A stretch of 18,960 nt of DNA from JAIBBG01 sp043748015 (lineage in GTDB: Bacteria > Bacteroidota > Bacteroidia > Flavobacteriales_D > Sanyastnellaceae), in the NCBI GenBank assembly GCA_043748015.1, contig JAYTOA010000125.1:1-18960 (forward strand), in the 5' to 3' direction. The notes beneath the pieces are model-generated. The model was not told the DNA's origin, ran no database searches, and saw only the letters and a list, made by a program, of their open reading frames with translations. Position numbers and translations under genes: made by a program. Below, piece by piece: positions 15,890-18,960 of the stretch; the stretch's first letter is position 1; the number at the start of each line of letters is the position of its first letter.

Positions 15890-16942
15890 ATGAGCGAGAC
15901 TATTTATAAGGTAAATGAAGTTGATTACACGCGCGACGAATTAATCGCATGGTGTCGGATGTCTATTCAAAGTGCTTTACCCTGGGAAAAGGCAATTTTC
16001 AATTTCATATTGGAATGGTTCAACGATGAAGATCACGTGGTGGTGCATACTTCAGGCTCAACTGGTGAACCTCATGAATTGCGCTTAAGCAAAGAATTAA
16101 TGAAAGCGAGTGCCCGTCTTTCCGCCGAGTATTTTAATATGAATGCAGGAAATGATGTGCTGCTTTGTTTGCCGGCTGCATATATCGCAGGTAAAATGGT
16201 AATCGTCCGGGCATTTACAATCGGGTTCAATCTCAATTGGGTCGAACCTTCCATCAATCCATTGCTCAAAATAGATCGAAGTTTTCATCTTACTTCGTTT
16301 ACGCCAATGCAGGTGGATGAAATGCTTAGATCATCGCTGGAGAAGTTTGAGCGCATTGAGAAAATTCTGGTCGGAGGTGGCCCCATTTCAGCGGCTCTCG
16401 ACCAACGATTGAGAGAAACGAAGAACGCTGTCTATGCTACATATGGCATGACGGAAACCATATCGCATGTTGCAGTTAGAAAAGTGAATGCTCCGGGAAC
16501 ATTATTTCATGCATTACCCGGCGTAAAGTTTAGCGTTGATGACGATAGTTGCCTGATTATTTCTGCAATGCATATTGATGCCAAGGCAATCAAAACAAAT
16601 GACGTCGTGCAGCTTGTTGGTCCATATAGTTTTAATTTTCTTGGAAGAATAGATAACGTAATTAATTGTGGCGGAATTAAACTATATCCTGAAAAAATAG
16701 AAAATCAGATTTCTACCTTACTTCAAAGTGATTTCTATCTATGGAAGAAGTCAGACGATGCCATGGGCGAGAAAATGGTTCTCTATATTGAAGGAGAACC
16801 ATACAGCGATACGGAAATTTTGCGATTGAAATCATCACTAAAATTGCTACTCAATACTTTTGAGATACCCAGGGAAATTCTTTTCACTCCTCAATTCGAT
16901 AGAACTGAAACGGGAAAAGTAATCCGTAAAAATTTCATATGA
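15890..16942 (+). CDS. menE: o-Succinylbenzoate-CoA ligase, short Bacteroidota form
   Basis: MenE is an ANL-superfamily adenylate-forming enzyme that activates o-succinylbenzoate to its CoA thioester for MenB. At 350 residues it is about 100 shorter than the E. coli type because the N-terminal subdomain is reduced, as seen in other Bacteroidota. The P-loop TSGSTG is at 54-59, the A5 motif YGMTE at 185-189, the A8 hinge GRIDNVINCGGIKLYPEKIE in the C-terminal part, and the catalytic lysine at K343 (TETGKVIRK). The lysine usually found just after the P-loop (TGxPK) is replaced by histidine (GEPHELRLSK). ATG 15890 is preferred over the adjacent GTG 15887. It starts 3 bp after menC stops and overlaps the next gene by 4 bp (ATGA). 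Confidence 0.93.
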   Translation: MSETIYKVNEVDYTRDELIAWCRMSIQSALPWEKAIFNFILEWFNDEDHVVVHTSGSTGEPHELRLSKELMKASARLSAEYFNMNAGNDVLLCLPAAYIAGKMVIVRAFTIGFNLNWVEPSINPLLKIDRSFHLTSFTPMQVDEMLRSSLEKFERIEKILVGGGPISAALDQRLRETKNAVYATYGMTETISHVAVRKVNAPGTLFHALPGVKFSVDDDSCLIISAMHIDAKAIKTNDVVQLVGPYSFNFLGRIDNVINCGGIKLYPEKIENQISTLLQSDFYLWKKSDDAMGEKMVLYIEGEPYSDTEILRLKSSLKLLLNTFEIPREILFTPQFDRTETGKVIRKNFI

Positions 16943-17520
16943 ATAATCTTGTTTTTGCCAGCGCAAATAATAACAAAGTGACGGAAGTGTTCAGGAAACT
17001 TGGAGGCAAATTCCCTCTTCAAGGTTTGACTGATATCGGATGTGCCGATGAAATTCCTGAAACCAGTCCGACACTTGAAGGCAATGCCCGACAAAAAGCG
17101 CGATTTATTTTTGAAAAGTATCATGTCGATTGTTTCGCTGATGACACCGGACTCGAAGTTTTGGAACTGAACAATCATCCCGGTGTAATGTCGGCGCGAT
17201 ATGCAGGTGATCAACGCAATGCAGATGATAATATCAAATTGTTGCTCTCAAATCTTGAAGGATATGAAAACCGCATGGCGCGTTTTCGTACAGTTATCTG
17301 CCTCATTCTTCAGAAGCAGGAATATTTTTTTGAAGGTGTGGTCGAAGGTCGAATCCTCGAGGCACCCAGAGGAAAGGAGGGTTTCGGCTATGATTCAATC
17401 TTTATGCCTGATGGTGAGTTGCGAACTTTCGCAGAAATGACTATGGATGAAAAAAATGCATTGAGCCACAGAGGCAGAGCTATTGAGAAACTGGAGGCGT
17501 TTTTAAGCGCTTGGTCATAG
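16939..17520 (+). CDS. rdgB: Non-canonical purine NTP pyrophosphatase (RdgB/HAM1, XTP/dITP diphosphatase)
   Basis: This 193-residue enzyme hydrolyses dITP, ITP and XTP to monophosphates and keeps deaminated purines out of DNA. Family landmarks are the N-terminal ASANNNKVTEV (7-17), catalytic Asp69 in FADDTGLEVL (66-75), SARYAGD, EGFGYDSIF near residue 150, and SHRGRA (176-181). The length is standard. Its ATG overlaps the menE stop (ATGA), which implies translational coupling, so it rides on the menaquinone operon although the function is unrelated. A weak hairpin with a T-tract lies just downstream, and accA follows after 168 bp. Confidence 0.96.
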   Translation: MNNLVFASANNNKVTEVFRKLGGKFPLQGLTDIGCADEIPETSPTLEGNARQKARFIFEKYHVDCFADDTGLEVLELNNHPGVMSARYAGDQRNADDNIKLLLSNLEGYENRMARFRTVICLILQKQEYFFEGVVEGRILEAPRGKEGFGYDSIFMPDGELRTFAEMTMDEKNALSHRGRAIEKLEAFLSAWS

Positions 17521-17526
17521 TGTTTT

Positions 17527-17564
17527 ACTGTTGGCACATTTTGCGATAAACAGTCTACATTTTT
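17527..17564 (+). terminator. Possible weak terminator after rdgB
   Basis: ACTGTT (17527-17532) can pair with AACAGT (17549-17554), with an inner GCA/TGC pairing, and a T5 run follows at 17560-17564. The stem is short and AT-rich. The position, directly after the rdgB stop at the end of the men cluster, is the main support. Confidence 0.3.
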
Positions 17565-17688
17565 ATATGAAAATCGTGCAGATTATTTGATTGGATTTGT
17601 AAAACCGAAAGTGTTGTTTGAATGTGGTTCTAAACCGTATCGTGTTATTGAAACTTTTATCTACTTTGCACCCTATAATAATTGACCT

Positions 17689-18642
17689 ATGAACTACTTG
17701 GAATTTGAAGAGCCTATTAAAGAGCTTCATTCTCAAATAGAAAAATTGCGTGAAAGTGAGAAGAAAGCCGGCGTCGATATGTCGAACGCTATTTCTGATC
17801 TCGAAAGTTCTGTAAAATCAAAAACGGAAGAAATCTATTCCAATCTGGATCCATGGCAGCGCGTGCAAGTAAGTCGTCACCCGGATCGCCCTTATACATT
17901 GCAATATATTGAAGCCATTACCGGCAACAATTGGGTTGAATTACACGGTGATCGAACAGTAAAGGACGATAAGGCCATGATTGGCGGATTCGGTTTCGTC
18001 GATGATCTAGGTGTAATGTTTATCGGTCAACAAAAAGGGATTACTACCAAGTTGCGTCAATTCCGCAATTTCGGTATGGCCAATCCGGAAGGATATCGAA
18101 AGGCGCTTCGTTTGATGAAGCTCGCTGAAAAATTCAATCGTCCGATTGTTACATTCATTGATACGCCCGGAGCGTTTCCGGGATTGGAAGCTGAAGAGCG
18201 CGGACAGGGTGAAGCTATCGCAAGAAATCTATTTGAAATGATGAAGTTGCAAGTGCCCGTCGTTTGTATTGTCATTGGTGAAGGCGCTTCTGGTGGTGCA
18301 CTCGGAATCGGTATTGGTGATAGAGTATTGATGTTGGAAAACACATGGTACAGTGTCATCTCACCAGAGTCCTGTTCTTCCATTCTCTGGCGATCATGGG
18401 ATCACAAAGTCACCGCAGCGAAGGCATTGAAACTGACGCCTGAAGATATGCTCGGCAATAAATTAATTGATGGTATTGTTCGCGAACCGATGGGCGGAGC
18501 CCATGCGAATAGAGAAGCAACTTTTCAAATCGTGAAGCAGGTGATCAAAGATGAAATTGCGGCACTTTTAAAAATGAATCCCAAAGAAAGATCTGAAAAA
18601 CGTATCGCCAAGTTTTGTGATATGGGAGTGGTGGTGGAGTGA
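17689..18642 (+). CDS. accA: Acetyl-CoA carboxylase carboxyltransferase subunit alpha
   Basis: AccA forms the carboxyltransferase with AccD and transfers the carboxyl group from biotin to acetyl-CoA in the first committed step of fatty-acid synthesis. The 317 residues match the family's length. The N-terminal helical segment (MNYLEFEEPIKELHSQIEKL) is typical and fixes ATG 17689. Core landmarks are RPYTLQYIEAI, LHGDRTVKDDKAMIGGFG, GMANPEGYRKALRLMKLAEK, FIDTPGAFPGLEAEERGQGE, GEGASGGALGIGIGD and SPESCSSILW. It lies 168 bp after rdgB and is probably transcribed separately. TACTTTGC about 30 bp before the ATG resembles the Bacteroidota -7 region but is off by one base in spacing. No SD is present. 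Confidence 0.97.
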   Translation: MNYLEFEEPIKELHSQIEKLRESEKKAGVDMSNAISDLESSVKSKTEEIYSNLDPWQRVQVSRHPDRPYTLQYIEAITGNNWVELHGDRTVKDDKAMIGGFGFVDDLGVMFIGQQKGITTKLRQFRNFGMANPEGYRKALRLMKLAEKFNRPIVTFIDTPGAFPGLEAEERGQGEAIARNLFEMMKLQVPVVCIVIGEGASGGALGIGIGDRVLMLENTWYSVISPESCSSILWRSWDHKVTAAKALKLTPEDMLGNKLIDGIVREPMGGAHANREATFQIVKQVIKDEIAALLKMNPKERSEKRIAKFCDMGVVVE

Positions 18643-18851
18643 GAATGCAGTTGGATTCAAGCGCAGTTAATTATTCATCGGATGAACGTGTTACTTCGCA
18701 TTGACCTGTATTTGTTGGTATAAGCTAAGCGTGATGCTTAGGGGATATACATTGCAAATGATTTTGCATCTTAGAATTCTACATTCAATGAATGTTCAAT
18801 CTTGAATTAGCACCATCAAACGTTGGGGATCGGCCTTAGAGAAAATACGTA

Positions 18852-18904
18852 GAAATCCTGTCACCGCAGGGCTATAGACAAATCCCTGTTTGACGACTGA
18901 TTTC
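18852..18904 (+). other. Extended imperfect hairpin, possible structured RNA
   Basis: Three nested pairings in register: GAAATC (18852-18857) with GATTTC (18899-18904), GTCA (18860-18863) with TGAC (18891-18894), and CAGGG (18867-18871) with CCCTG (18884-18888), closing a 12-nt loop. That gives 15 base pairs with small internal loops. There is no U-tract on either strand to make it a terminator. It might be a leader RNA or part of a mobile-element end; the strand is a guess. Confidence 0.4.
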
Positions 18905-18959
18905 AAAAAAGAAAAGGAGGGAATTTAGCTTGGCAAATCGGTGCCGGACTTTTTTGAAA
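18901..18959. repeat. 11-bp perfect inverted repeat enclosing an AAGGAGG motif
   Basis: TTTCAAAAAAG (18901-18911) and CTTTTTTGAAA (18949-18959) are perfect reverse complements separated by 37 bp. The enclosed segment contains AAGGAGG (18914-18920) and a small GGCA/TGCC stem. The left arm shares TTTC with the hairpin at 18852-18904, so the two structures would compete or stack. Confidence 0.5.
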
Positions 18960-18960
18960 G

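Larger units (their letters stand above)
18643..18960. other. Right-edge intergenic region, no gene recognised
   Basis: This 318-bp stretch after accA has no long reading frame and no tRNA-like structure that I can recognise. A small dyad CTAAGC-GTGAT-GCTTAG lies at 18725-18741 with no T-run. The last 110 bp are dominated by two adjoining inverted repeats, listed separately. No terminator for accA is evident. The next gene may begin at or beyond the edge. Confidence 0.5.

Noticed and set aside
18643..18850. tRNA, tmRNA or RNase P RNA after accA
   Set aside because: I could not find a cloverleaf, TPsiC-like arm or the conserved RNase P/tmRNA end sequences on either strand.

Overview
The window reads as a chromosomal segment of a member of the Bacteroidota, most likely from a Flavobacteriales/Cryomorphaceae-like or Saprospiria-like lineage (inference). 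Four things point there: large secreted proteins with FG-GAP/VCBS, SprB-like and type IX secretion (T9SS) sorting modules; the rpsU-xerC-hpf cluster; a near-consensus Bacteroidota promoter (TTG, 20-nt spacer, TAGATTTG) before rpsU; and almost no Shine-Dalgarno sequences except a perfect one before rpsU. Start-codon contexts are AT-rich.

Region 1 (1-7763) is a surface/secretome block. On the minus strand, a small secreted protein or lipoprotein (1467-1913) is followed by the first 475 codons of a large modular protein that runs off the left edge (1-1425). That protein alternates cysteine/tryptophan modules with MopE-like aspartate-rich calcium/metal-binding modules, and the repeats are nearly identical at the DNA level. 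A 414-bp divergent intergenic region follows. On the plus strand lie two tandem paralogous VCBS/ASPIC-UnbV proteins with SprB-like repeats and T9SS tails. The first (2337-5159) is intact. The second (5163-7763) keeps one reading frame throughout but carries two in-frame TAA codons, so it is a young pseudogene unless it is read through.

Region 2 (7781-10076) is mostly minus-strand housekeeping. A bidirectional terminator separates the pseudogene from hpf. Upstream of hpf lie a XerC/D-type recombinase and rpsU, with a strong terminator hairpin ending only three bases before the recombinase start codon. A short NAD(P)-binding SDR gene completes the block.

Region 3 (10206-17520) is a plus-strand menaquinone operon: menD, menB, menA, a membrane acyltransferase-like gene, menC, a short menE and rdgB/HAM1, tightly spaced and partly overlapping. 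MenD, MenC, MenE and MenB make 1,4-dihydroxy-2-naphthoate (as its CoA thioester) from isochorismate, and MenA prenylates it. Isochorismate synthase (menF), menH, the DHNA-CoA thioesterase and the final methyltransferase are not in the window.

Region 4 (17689-18960) is accA (acetyl-CoA carboxylase alpha) followed by 318 bp with no recognisable gene. Its last 110 bp hold two adjoining inverted repeats and a Shine-Dalgarno-like AAGGAGG, possibly a structured RNA or the leader of a gene beyond the edge. No tRNA, rRNA, CRISPR array or insertion sequence was recognised. No wholly new system is evident. The best leads are the alternating Cys/Trp-MopE protein, the twice-interrupted T9SS paralogue, the rpsU control region and the structured right edge.
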